Shown: positions 46,070 through 54,022 of the stretch, one piece after another
Layout: the number at the start of each line of letters is the position of its first letter
Position numbering within the stretch: the stretch's first letter is position 1
Assembly (NCBI GenBank): GCA_020161065.1
Contig: JAIUPH010000011.1
Coordinates: forward strand, 658,721-722,720
Length of the DNA stretch: 64,000 nucleotides
Direction: 5' to 3'
Source of the DNA: Pseudomonadota bacterium
GTDB lineage: Bacteria; Pseudomonadota; Gammaproteobacteria; Burkholderiales; Burkholderiaceae_C
Notes under the pieces: model-generated
Told to the model about the DNA's origin: nothing
The model's input: only the letters and a program-made list of their open reading frames with translations
Databases searched by the model: none
Program-made: the position numbers and the translations under genes

Positions 46070-47219
46070 GGCCGGCCTCGAGCAGTTCTTTGGCGACGGT
46101 GTTGCGCAGGATCTCGCTGGTGCCGGTGAGGATGCGCATCATGCGCAGCATGCGGAACATCCACTCCACCGGATGACCGCGCACGAGCCCGGTGCCGCCG
46201 TGGATCTGCACCGCCTTGTCGGCGATGACGAACGCCTTCTCGGTGACCTGCAGCTTGCACATCGAGGCTTCCATGCGCAGCTCGGAGCCGGCGTCCAGCC
46301 GCCGCGCCGCGTCCATCACCATCGCGCGCGCCGCGTACAGCTCGGTGGCCATGTCGGCCAGCAGGTGCTGGATGGCCTGGAACTGGCCGATCGGCTTGCC
46401 GAACTGGCTGCGCTGGGTCGCGCGTTCGATCGACAGGCGCAGGCACAGGTCGGCCCAGCCGAGCACGGTCGCGCAATGCAGCAGCCGGTTCAGGTTGATG
46501 CGGCCGATGCCGAGGCGAAAACCCGCGCCTTCCTGGCCGATCAGGTTGGCCGCCGGCACGCGCAAGTCGTTCATCACCAGGTCGGCATGGCTGGCCTGGC
46601 CGTGCATGGCCACGTAGTCGCACACCACCTGCATGCCCGGCGCATGCATGTCGACGAAGAAGGCGCTGATGCCCTTGCTGCCCTGCCCCGGCTCGGTGAC
46701 GGCGAGCACGATCGCCACGTCGGCATAAGGCGCGCCGGAGATGAAGCGCTTGCGGCCGTTCAGCACGTAGTGGTCACCATCGCGGACGGCGCGCGTCGCG
46801 ATCGCCGCCGCGTCGGAGCCGGCCTGCTCTTCGGTGAGCGCGAAGCACACCGCCAGCTCGGCGGCGCAGATGGGCTTGAGGAAGCGCTGCACCTGGTCGG
46901 CGGTCGCCACGCGAAAGAGGTAGCCCACGCGCGGCGGGCCGCTCAGCTCGCCCAGCACATGCTGCGACAGCACGGCGCCCGACGACGCGACGGCTTCCTT
47001 CACGCGGCACATCTGCTCGGCGTTGAAGCCGGCGCCGCCTTGCTCGCGCGGCAGCATCAGGCCGTAGAAGCCGAGCGCGGCCGAGCGCTGCCACAGCTGC
47101 TTCAGCACCGCCTTCGCGGGCTGGCCTTCGTAGCCGATGGCGTGCTCGCGCTCGAAAGGCTTGACCTCGTCGTCGATGAAGCGCCGCAGCGCGGCGATGG
47201 TCGTATCCACGTCGTTCAT
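46059..47219 (-). CDS. Acyl-CoA dehydrogenase
   Basis: A 386-aa flavin acyl-CoA dehydrogenase, introducing a trans-2 double bond. The FAD region is FALTEEQAGSDAAAIATRA near residues 127-145. The region near the C terminus is VQIHGGTGLVRGHPVEWMFR, then LTGTSEILRN. The usual catalytic Glu position could not be fixed from reading alone. It overlaps both neighbours: the ligase stop before it by 4 bases (ATGA), and the CoA-transferase start after it by 11. Confidence 0.94.
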   Translation of the reverse strand: MNDVDTTIAALRRFIDDEVKPFEREHAIGYEGQPAKAVLKQLWQRSAALGFYGLMLPREQGGAGFNAEQMCRVKEAVASSGAVLSQHVLGELSGPPRVGYLFRVATADQVQRFLKPICAAELAVCFALTEEQAGSDAAAIATRAVRDGDHYVLNGRKRFISGAPYADVAIVLAVTEPGQGSKGISAFFVDMHAPGMQVVCDYVAMHGQASHADLVMNDLRVPAANLIGQEGAGFRLGIGRINLNRLLHCATVLGWADLCLRLSIERATQRSQFGKPIGQFQAIQHLLADMATELYAARAMVMDAARRLDAGSELRMEASMCKLQVTEKAFVIADKAVQIHGGTGLVRGHPVEWMFRMLRMMRILTGTSEILRNTVAKELLEAGRGA

Positions 47220-48751
47220 ACCCTGCGCTCCTGGCCGGCCCAGTAGGGCTCGCGCACCAGGCGGCGCACGATCTTGCCGTTCGGGTTCTTGGGCAGCGCC
47301 TCGCTGAAGTCGACGCTGCGCGGGCGCTTGAAGCCGGGCAGGCGCTGCGCGCAGTAGGCGAGGATGTCCTCGGCCGCCGCCGCCTGGCCGGGCTGCAGCA
47401 CCACCACGGCCTTGATCGCCTCGCCCCACTCGGCGTCGGGCACGCCCACCGCCGCGGCCTCGAAGACGGCCGGGTGCGCGTACAGCACCTGCTCGACCTC
47501 GGCCGGGTAGATGTTGAAGCCGCCGGAGATGATCATCTCCTTCTTGCGGTCGACGATGTAGATGTAGGCCTCGTCGTCGACGGTGGCCAGGTCGCCCGTG
47601 AGGTACCAGCCGTCGACCACGGCCGCAGCCGTCAGCTCGGGCGCGTTCCAGTAGCCCTTCATCACGTCGTCGCCGCGCACCACGATCTCGCCCACCTCGC
47701 CGGGCTTCACGTCGCGGCCGGCGTCGTCGACCACGCGCACCTCGGTCTCGCCGTAGCAGCGCCCGCACGAGGCCAGGCGGCGCGGGTTGCCGGCCAGCGC
47801 GTCGACGTGGTCCTGCTGCGTCAGCAGCGTGACCATCGAGTTGGTCTCGCCGGCGCCGTAGCCCTGCGCGAGGATGGGACCGAAGGCGGCGATGGCCTTT
47901 TCCACCAGCGCCGGCGCCATCGGCGCGGCGCCGTACAGCAGGCAGTTCAGCGACGACAAGTCCCAGCGCGCGAGGTCGTTGCGCGCGACCAGGCGGTTGA
48001 TCATGGTCGGCACCATGAACAAGCGCGTGACGCGCTCGCGCTGGATCGCGCCCAGCAACTCTTCTTCGTCGAAGCGGCCCAGCAGCAGGCTGGCCGCGCC
48101 GCACCAGATCAGGTAGACCAGGTGCATGCCGCTGGCATGCGTGATGGGGCCCACGTGCGCCTGCAGGTCGCCCGGCCGCGGGCGCGGCAGCGGCGCCATC
48201 AGGAACTTGCGCAGCATCGCGCGGCGGTTGCCGAAGGTCTGCATCGCCGCCTTCAGCACGCCCGAGCTGCCCGACGTGTAGTGCAGCACGGCCACGTCGT
48301 CGTCGGCCGCGGCGTGGCCTTGCGCCAGCGGCGCGGCGGCGGCCAGCAGCGCTTCGTAGTCGGCCTCCAGCGTGACCAGCCGGCGCAGCAGCGGCAGCTC
48401 GGCGCGGCGCGCTTCCACCGCCGCGGCATGCTCGGGCCCGGCCACCAGGATGCCGGCCTGCGAGTCCTGCAGCGTGTGCACCGTCTCGTCGCTGGACAGC
48501 CGCGCGTTCAGCGGCACCTTGATGAAGCCGCCCTTGTAGCAAGCCAGCTCCACTTCCACCACCTCGGCCCGGTTCCAGGCCTGCACGGCCACGCGGTCGC
48601 CGGGCCGCGCGCCAAGCGCCGCCAGCGCGGCGGCGAGGCGCGCCGCACGCTCGTCGAGCTGCGCGAAGCTCAGGCGCCGCCGGCCGTCGATCAAGGCCAC
48701 CCGCTCGGGCCAGTAGCGCGCCGCGCGGGTGCTGATGTCGCCGAGTTGCAT
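47216..48751 (-). CDS. Acyl-CoA synthetase (AMP-forming, class I)
   Basis: A 511-aa acyl-CoA ligase of the adenylate-forming superfamily. The P-loop is LHYTSGSSGVLKAAM near residues 155-169, then QGYGAGETN. The hinge and A8 motif are YLTGDLATVDDEAYIYIVDRKK, and the A10 Lys is in PKNPNGKIVRR. The ATG at 48751 is preceded by AGGAGA at a good distance; the longer frame upstream is rejected. It is first in the leftward run and divergent from the LysR gene, whose product probably controls it. Confidence 0.94.
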   Translation of the reverse strand: MQLGDISTRAARYWPERVALIDGRRRLSFAQLDERAARLAAALAALGARPGDRVAVQAWNRAEVVEVELACYKGGFIKVPLNARLSSDETVHTLQDSQAGILVAGPEHAAAVEARRAELPLLRRLVTLEADYEALLAAAAPLAQGHAAADDDVAVLHYTSGSSGVLKAAMQTFGNRRAMLRKFLMAPLPRPRPGDLQAHVGPITHASGMHLVYLIWCGAASLLLGRFDEEELLGAIQRERVTRLFMVPTMINRLVARNDLARWDLSSLNCLLYGAAPMAPALVEKAIAAFGPILAQGYGAGETNSMVTLLTQQDHVDALAGNPRRLASCGRCYGETEVRVVDDAGRDVKPGEVGEIVVRGDDVMKGYWNAPELTAAAVVDGWYLTGDLATVDDEAYIYIVDRKKEMIISGGFNIYPAEVEQVLYAHPAVFEAAAVGVPDAEWGEAIKAVVVLQPGQAAAAEDILAYCAQRLPGFKRPRSVDFSEALPKNPNGKIVRRLVREPYWAGQERRV

Positions 48752-48807
48752 GCCATCTCCTGTCGCAATCGCGGGCCCGCAAGACGCGCTGCCCGTCGCT
48801 GCGGCGC

Positions 48808-48846
48808 AGTATCGAGATCGCTCTACCATTGCGCCAATATCGATTT
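48808..48846. promoter_or_regulatory. Candidate LysR-type binding region in the divergent promoter
   Basis: The 125-base gap between the ligase and LysR genes contains ATCGA (48811-48815) and TCGAT (48840-48844) as arms of an inverted repeat, with more ATCGA-like pieces between. This is where a LysR protein normally binds. It was not confirmed as a T-N11-A box. Confidence 0.3.
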
Positions 48847-48876
48847 GCACTCCACCCCATACCGCCGCGGCATCGC

Positions 48877-49827
48877 ATGCTCGAAAGCCGGATCTCTCTC
48901 AGGCAGTTGCGCTACTTCGTCGATGTCGTCGAGCAGCGCGGCTTCACCGCCGCGGCGCGCGTGCTGCACGTGGCGCAGCCGGCGCTGAGCCGGCAGATCG
49001 CCCAACTCGAAGACGACCTCGGCGAGCGGCTGCTGCTGCGCCAGTCCGACGGCGTGCTGCCCACCGATGCCGGGCTGCGACTGTATGACCTGGCGCGCGC
49101 CGTGCTCGAACGCGTGAACGGCGCGCGCGAGGACGTGCGCGGCCAGCCCAGCGAACCGCAGGGGCGCGTGTCGGTCGCGCTGCCCACCACCGGCGGCACC
49201 GATCTCATCACCGAGCTGGTGCAGGTCTGCGCCGGCGAGTTGCCCAAGGTCGCGCTGCAGGTCATCGACGGCGTCAGCACGCAGACCGGCCACGTGCTGG
49301 AGTCGGGCATGGTCGACTTCGGCGTGGTGCCCAATGCCGACGAGGTGCCCGGCATCGAGGCCGAGCCGCTGTTCCACGAGCACCTGTTCCTGGTGCGCCG
49401 CGCCGCCGGCAGCGGCGTGCAGCCGGTGGACATCGCGTTCGCCGACGCGGTGGCGCTGCCGCTGGTGCTGGGGCCGCGCAGCATGCACCTGCGCCGCTAC
49501 CTGGAGCAGCAGGCCGGCACCGCGGGCCTGGCGTTGACCGTGGCGCACGAGCAGCGCTCGGCCAACACCATCGCCGGCTTCGTGCGCGCCGGGCTCGGCG
49601 CCACCGTCACCAACTGGCCCAGCATGCGCGAGTTCTTTCCCGAAGGCCATGTGATCGCGCAGCGCATCGTGCAGCCCGACCTGCGCCGCACCATCGCCAT
49701 CGGCCATGCCGCGGCGCGACCGCTGAACCGCGCGGCGCGCGCCACCTTCGACGTGCTGCGCCGGCTGCTGCTCGACCGCGTGCACGATGGCCGCTGGCGC
49801 GGCGAGGCGATCGACCCCGCGCGCTGA
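48877..49827 (+). CDS. LysR-family transcriptional regulator
   Basis: A 316-aa LysR regulator. The N-terminal winged helix is LRQLRYFVDVVEQRGFTAAARVL, then QPALSRQIAQLEDDLGERLLLR (residues 8-50), followed by a substrate-binding domain (about 90-300). It is divergent from the acyl-CoA ligase and 137 bases before the sulfatase-family genes on the same strand. This is the position of SdsB-type activators beside alkyl sulfatases. The co-inducer is probably the substrate or an acid/CoA intermediate (inference). Confidence 0.92.
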   Translation: MLESRISLRQLRYFVDVVEQRGFTAAARVLHVAQPALSRQIAQLEDDLGERLLLRQSDGVLPTDAGLRLYDLARAVLERVNGAREDVRGQPSEPQGRVSVALPTTGGTDLITELVQVCAGELPKVALQVIDGVSTQTGHVLESGMVDFGVVPNADEVPGIEAEPLFHEHLFLVRRAAGSGVQPVDIAFADAVALPLVLGPRSMHLRRYLEQQAGTAGLALTVAHEQRSANTIAGFVRAGLGATVTNWPSMREFFPEGHVIAQRIVQPDLRRTIAIGHAAARPLNRAARATFDVLRRLLLDRVHDGRWRGEAIDPAR

Positions 49828-49963
49828 AGAGCTGAAGACCCTGGCGCCCGCCGCCGGCATGCCGGCGCAGCATGGGGCGAAGACGTGAACGGTATTGGCG
49901 GCCGCGCCCAAGCCTTCGGATACTGGGCCGGTCATCGCATCGACGCTCCGAGCCGAGCACGCC

Positions 49964-51040
49964 ATGCCCCAGATCTCACAGCCCGCCCGGACCGCCCCGC
50001 CTTCGCGGCCGGCGCCCGCCGCGCCGACCATCGCCACCGGCTCGCGCGGCGAGCGCGCCAACGCCCGCCTCATCGCGCACGGCACGGCGCTGGGGCGCCG
50101 CGTGCACCGGGTGAGCGATCGCATCCACTGCCAGCTGGGCACCAGCCTGGGCAACGCCACGCTGGTGCGCGGCGCCACCGGCAACATCCAGTTCATCTAC
50201 GACCAGACCGTGCGCGGCATCAACCGCGGACTGACGCCCGACGAGCTGGTGCGCTTCGTCACGCTGCCGGCATCGTTGTCGCAAGGCCGGCTAACGGGCC
50301 AGTTCGACGGCGAGCTGCCGTACCACGTGCGCCAGGTCTACGCCGGCCTGGTGGGCTGGTTCGGCAGCGACACGGCCGAGCTGCATCCGCTGGCGCCATC
50401 CGATTCGGCCGCGCGCTGGCTGGAGCTGGCCGGCGGCACGCAGCGCGTGCTCGACGAAGCGCGCGGCGCCATCGCCCGCGAAGACTTCGCCTGGGCCGCT
50501 GAACTGGCCACTGCGGTGCGCCGCGCCCAGCCCGCCAGCGAAGGCGTGCGCCGCCTGAAGGCCGACGCGCTGCGCGCGCTGGGCCAGCGCACGACGGCCG
50601 CCAACACCCGTTTCTGGTACCTGACGCATGCGCGCGAACTGGAGCGGCAGCTCCACACGCGGCGCGCGCCGATCCGCTTCGTCAACGCGACGACGGTGCA
50701 GCAGATGCCCTTGATGACCTACGTGCGCGCGCTGCGCTTTCGCATCGACCCGGCCTTGAGCGCCGCGGCCGCGCGCGTGGTGGCGCTGACCATCGGCGAC
50801 CAGCCCTTCACGCTGACGCTGCGCAACGGCGTGACGCTGGTGGCGCCCGGCGAGCCGGCGCAGCCCGATGCGCGCCTGGCGCTGACGCCGGCGCAATGGG
50901 CCGCCCTGGTGGCCGGCGCCCTGGCCGCCGACTCCGCTGTCGCTGCCGGCGTACGCGCCGAAGGCGACCCCATCCTCACCGCGGCCGTGCTGGCCGCGGC
51001 CTATGCCGGCAACCCCGACGAAAGCAAGCCACTGCCATGA
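49964..51040 (+). CDS. Alkyl-sulfatase-family protein lacking the metallo-beta-lactamase domain
   Basis: A 358-aa protein. Residues about 30-73 are the N-terminal lead-in of alkyl sulfatases of the SdsA type (ERANARLIAHG ... VSDRIHCQLGTSLGNATLVRG). At about residue 74 (near base 50180) it jumps straight to the alkyl-sulfatase dimerisation domain (FIYDQTVRGINRGLTPDELV, from residue 77), followed by the C-terminal SCP2-like domain. About 215 residues of the metallo-beta-lactamase catalytic domain are missing, yet the frame is intact and coding quality looks normal. The start is uncertain (ATG at 49895 or 49964). It overlaps the full-length paralogue by 4 bases (ATGA). Confidence 0.8.
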   Translation: MPQISQPARTAPPSRPAPAAPTIATGSRGERANARLIAHGTALGRRVHRVSDRIHCQLGTSLGNATLVRGATGNIQFIYDQTVRGINRGLTPDELVRFVTLPASLSQGRLTGQFDGELPYHVRQVYAGLVGWFGSDTAELHPLAPSDSAARWLELAGGTQRVLDEARGAIAREDFAWAAELATAVRRAQPASEGVRRLKADALRALGQRTTAANTRFWYLTHARELERQLHTRRAPIRFVNATTVQQMPLMTYVRALRFRIDPALSAAAARVVALTIGDQPFTLTLRNGVTLVAPGEPAQPDARLALTPAQWAALVAGALAADSAVAAGVRAEGDPILTAAVLAAAYAGNPDESKPLP

Positions 51041-52782
51041 GCCACGACTACCTCGAACGTTACCGCGGCCAAGCCGTTGAACTGACCACCGGCCCGCGCG
51101 GCGCGCGCGTGCCCCAGGCCACCATCGACGTCCTGCGCACCACCTTCGCCACCGCGCCGCGGATGATCGAGGTGGCGCCGAAGATCTGGAACCTGGTCGG
51201 CATCGGCATCAGCAGCCGCGCGATGATCGACGCGCCCGAGGGCCTGATCATCTTCGACACCGGCGACGACCTGGAAGACGGCGAGCGCGCGCTGGCCGAG
51301 TTCCGCAAGGTCAGCAGCCGGCCGATCAAGGCCATCGTCTACAGCCACAACCACTACGCGCACGGCACGGCGCCGTTCCTCAAGGACTCGCCCGACGCCA
51401 TCGTCATCGGCCACCACGACGTCAACCGCCACCTGAAGGAAATCGTCACCGGCTTCGCTTCCGGCGGCGAGTTTCCCGAGGCCGTGCCGGCGCTGACCGC
51501 GCGCTACCAGCAGCAGTTTGCCTTGCTGCTGCCGCCCGACGGCCCCGACACCGGCTTCGCCGCCACCATCCCGCCCAACAAGCCCAAGGGCACGGTGCCG
51601 GCCACGCACCTGGTGCGCGAAGGCGAGGCGATGAACGTCGCCGGGCTGACGATGAAGTTCTTCACCGAGCACTTCTCCGATTCCGAAGACACGCTCACCG
51701 CGTGGATCCCCGAGCTGGGCTTCGTCTACAACAACTTCCTCTGGCCCAGCCTGTTCAACTTCTACACGCTGCGCGGCGACGTGTTCCGCGACCCGCGCAG
51801 CTGGCGCGACGGGCTGCGCGTGATCCGCGACCTCGAACCCGAGGTGCTGGTCAACACCCACGCGCTGCCGACCACCGGCCGCGCCGAGGTCAAGCGCGTG
51901 CTGGAAAGCTACATGGACGCCATCAACTTCCTGATCGACCAGACGCTGCGCGGCATCAACCGCGGCCTGTCGGCCGATGAGCTGAAAGGCTTCGTGCAAT
52001 TGCCGGCGCACCTGCGCGACTTTCCCTACAACGCCGAGACCTACAGCGAGTTCTTCTACTTTCCGCCGCACCTGTACCACCACGTGTTCGGCTGGTACGA
52101 CGGCAACGCGGCCAGCATCCACCGCCTGCCCGAGGACGAAGAGTCGCGCCGCATCGTCGCCGGCTTCGGCGGCCCCGAGCGCGTGCTGGCCCAGCAGCGC
52201 GAAGCCTTCGCCGCCGGCGACCTGGTGTGGGCCAGCCGCCTGGCCGGCTGGCTGCTCGCCAGCGACCCCGGCAACGCGGCCTACCGCCAGGCCCAGGCCG
52301 ATGCGCTGCGGCAGATCGCCTACCGCGCGCCGGGCACGATCGCGCGCCACTTCTGCCTGTCGCGGGCGCTCGAACTCGAAGGCAAGGTGAAGGTGCCGGC
52401 CTCGGTGCTGCCCGATGCGGCCGCCGTACTGGCCGTTGAACCTGCACGTTATATCGATTTCCAGCGCATCCGCCTCGCGCCCGAGCGCGCGCTGGAGGTC
52501 GATCAACGGCTGGTCATCGAGATCGACGACCGCGGCGCGCGCCACGCCTTGCACGTACGCCGCGGCGTCTGCGAGTTCGTGCGCGACCCCGGCGCGCCGC
52601 GCGCCGGCGACCTCGGCCTGAAGCTGGCGCACGCCGCCTGGGCCGACCTCTACCTGGGGCGCGAAAGCCTGGACGCGCTGCTCGCCCACGGCCGCGCACG
52701 GGCCAGCGACGATGCTGCCGTGCGCCGCTTCTTTGCGCTGTTCGACACCCCGCGCGAGGCCTGCGGCGACACTTCGGCCTGA
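51037..52782 (+). CDS. Alkyl/aryl-sulfatase family protein (SdsA-like), full length
   Basis: A 581-aa three-domain protein of the SdsA/BDS1 alkyl sulfatase type: metallo-beta-lactamase domain (about residues 40-285), dimerisation domain (about 290-440) and SCP2-like C-terminal domain. Family members hydrolyse alkyl sulfates to alcohol plus sulfate. Where SdsA enzymes have HxHxDH, this protein reads SHNHYAHG (residues 103-110), Ala in place of the zinc-binding Asp. Other metal positions also differ (TEHFSDSED and FVYNNFLWP). No signal peptide is visible. It may be a sulfatase subfamily with altered metal use, or another hydrolase. Confidence 0.82.
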   Translation: MSHDYLERYRGQAVELTTGPRGARVPQATIDVLRTTFATAPRMIEVAPKIWNLVGIGISSRAMIDAPEGLIIFDTGDDLEDGERALAEFRKVSSRPIKAIVYSHNHYAHGTAPFLKDSPDAIVIGHHDVNRHLKEIVTGFASGGEFPEAVPALTARYQQQFALLLPPDGPDTGFAATIPPNKPKGTVPATHLVREGEAMNVAGLTMKFFTEHFSDSEDTLTAWIPELGFVYNNFLWPSLFNFYTLRGDVFRDPRSWRDGLRVIRDLEPEVLVNTHALPTTGRAEVKRVLESYMDAINFLIDQTLRGINRGLSADELKGFVQLPAHLRDFPYNAETYSEFFYFPPHLYHHVFGWYDGNAASIHRLPEDEESRRIVAGFGGPERVLAQQREAFAAGDLVWASRLAGWLLASDPGNAAYRQAQADALRQIAYRAPGTIARHFCLSRALELEGKVKVPASVLPDAAAVLAVEPARYIDFQRIRLAPERALEVDQRLVIEIDDRGARHALHVRRGVCEFVRDPGAPRAGDLGLKLAHAAWADLYLGRESLDALLAHGRARASDDAAVRRFFALFDTPREACGDTSA

Positions 52783-52805
52783 CAGCGCCGTCGACGAGCC
52801 GCGGG

Positions 52806-52925
52806 CCGCCGCGGCCGGCGCTGCGCTGGCTGCGCACGCAGGCCGCGGCGCTGGGCGACGACGCGGCGCGCATCGGCATCGCCGGCGTCAGTGCGGGCGG
52901 CGGCCTGCGCCTGAGCAGGCGGCCG
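52806..52925 (+). pseudogene. Fragment of a hormone-sensitive-lipase-type alpha/beta hydrolase
   Basis: Read from about 52821 this stretch gives ALRWLRTQAAALGDDAARI, then GIAGVSAGGGL: the helix and nucleophile elbow (GVSAG) of HSL-family esterases. It has no start codon, no upstream half and no acid/His part. It sits between the sulfatase gene and the 3' end of tmRNA, a known insertion point, so it is probably a relic of lost DNA. Confidence 0.6.
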
Positions 52926-52977
52926 CACAACGCACACGCCGCCAGATTCAGCGTCGTGCGCTTGGCGCGAGGTTGAT

Positions 52978-53350
52978 TGGTGGAACCGGGGGGAATCGAA
53001 CCCCCGTCCGCAAGCCATCGCCGGACGGTTCTACATGCGTAGCTGACTGATTTGAGTTTGAGGGCCTGGGTCGCGCAGCAGCACGCTACCCTGGCCCCGA
53101 GTCACTTGGTTTTAGGCCCCGGCCGAATGACGCGGCCGGAGACGATCCGATGTGAATGACCTTGCTGCTTCAGGCCTTGCGGCCCCAAGCCCAGCCCATC
53201 GGAGAACTGGTGCAAGGCTCACCGGTTTTAAGCGGCGAGGGCGAAACGTTCGTCGTTCGCAGTTACTTGTTTCCAGTGGATTTACGAGCGAACTGGTGCT
53301 CGGCATGCCCCGCGCCGACTCCGCACCCACGTCGAAGCCAGGTCGGTCCC
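52978..53350 (-). ncRNA. ssrA: Transfer-messenger RNA (tmRNA)
   Basis: A 373-base tmRNA that rescues stalled ribosomes. The 5' GGGACCG pairs with the 3' CGGTTCC, followed by the encoded ACCA (ending at 52978). The T-arm reads GGGGGTTCGATTCCCCC. The tag reading frame (53260 down to 53228) codes ANDERFALAA and a TAA stop, the betaproteobacterial tag type. Its promoter lies inside the end of gph. Confidence 0.97.
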
Positions 53351-53359
53351 AAGGCGCGG

Positions 53360-53386
53360 AGTTTAGGGCAGGTTCAGCCAGTTCAA
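53360..53386 (-). promoter_or_regulatory. tmRNA promoter overlapping the gph stop codon
   Basis: TAAACT (53365 down to 53360) is the -10 box, 9 bases before the tmRNA 5' end; its first three bases are the gph stop codon. TTGAAC (53386 down to 53381) is a -35 candidate with a short 15-base spacer, inside the gph coding region. Confidence 0.65.
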
Positions 53387-54022
53387 GAGCCCCGATGGCG
53401 TGGCCGCCACATGATCGGCGCCCCAGTGCTCGATGGCCAGGTCTTCGCCCAGGTAGCCCCAGCCGGCGGCGACGGTGGTCAGCCCGGCGGCGCGGCCGGC
53501 GGCCACGTCGCGGGCGTCGTCGCCGACGTAGGCGGCATCGCGCGCGTCGATGCCGAGCTGGCGCAGCGCGTGGCGCAGCGGCTCGGGGTGCGGCTTGCGG
53601 TGCGGCGTGCTGTCGCCGCCGACCAGCACCGCGGCGCGCTGGCGCAACGCCAGCCCGGCCAGCAGCGGGTCGGCCAGGTACACGGCCTTGTTGGTGACCA
53701 CGCCCCAGGGGCAGCCGCTGGACTCGATGCGCGCCAGCAGCGCCGGCACTTCGTCGAAGACGCGGCTGGCCTGCAGCAGGCGGCGCTGGTACAGGTCGAG
53801 AAAGGCGTCGCGCAGCGGCGGGTAGCCGTCGTCGGCCGGCGTCAGGCCAAAGGCGGCGCCGACCATGCCGCGCGCGCCCGAGCCGACGAACCGCCGCAGC
53901 CGTTCATAGGGCAAGGCGGGGCGGCCGTGCAAGGCCAGCAACTCGTTGGCGGCGCCGGCCAGGTCGGGCGCGCTGTCGACCAGGGTGCCGTCGAGGTCGA
54001 AGAGGATGGCGCGAAAGCGCAT
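53363..54022 (-). CDS. gph: Phosphoglycolate phosphatase
   Basis: A 219-aa HAD phosphatase that removes 2-phosphoglycolate, a by-product of DNA repair and oxygenation. Motif I is LFDLDGTLVDSAPDL (residues 7-21), motif II the Thr of VVTNKAVY, motif III the Lys of HRKPHPEP and motif IV YVGDDARD. It follows ubiG with a TGATG overlap, the conserved ubiG-gph order. The tmRNA lies 12 bases after its stop. Confidence 0.93.
   Translation of the reverse strand: MRFRAILFDLDGTLVDSAPDLAGAANELLALHGRPALPYERLRRFVGSGARGMVGAAFGLTPADDGYPPLRDAFLDLYQRRLLQASRVFDEVPALLARIESSGCPWGVVTNKAVYLADPLLAGLALRQRAAVLVGGDSTPHRKPHPEPLRHALRQLGIDARDAAYVGDDARDVAAGRAAGLTTVAAGWGYLGEDLAIEHWGADHVAATPSGLLNWLNLP

Noticed and set aside
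44768-46129. Plus-strand frame of 453 codons across aldehyde dehydrogenase and CoA-transferase
   Set aside because: No recognisable motif; shadow of two confidently assigned minus-strand genes.
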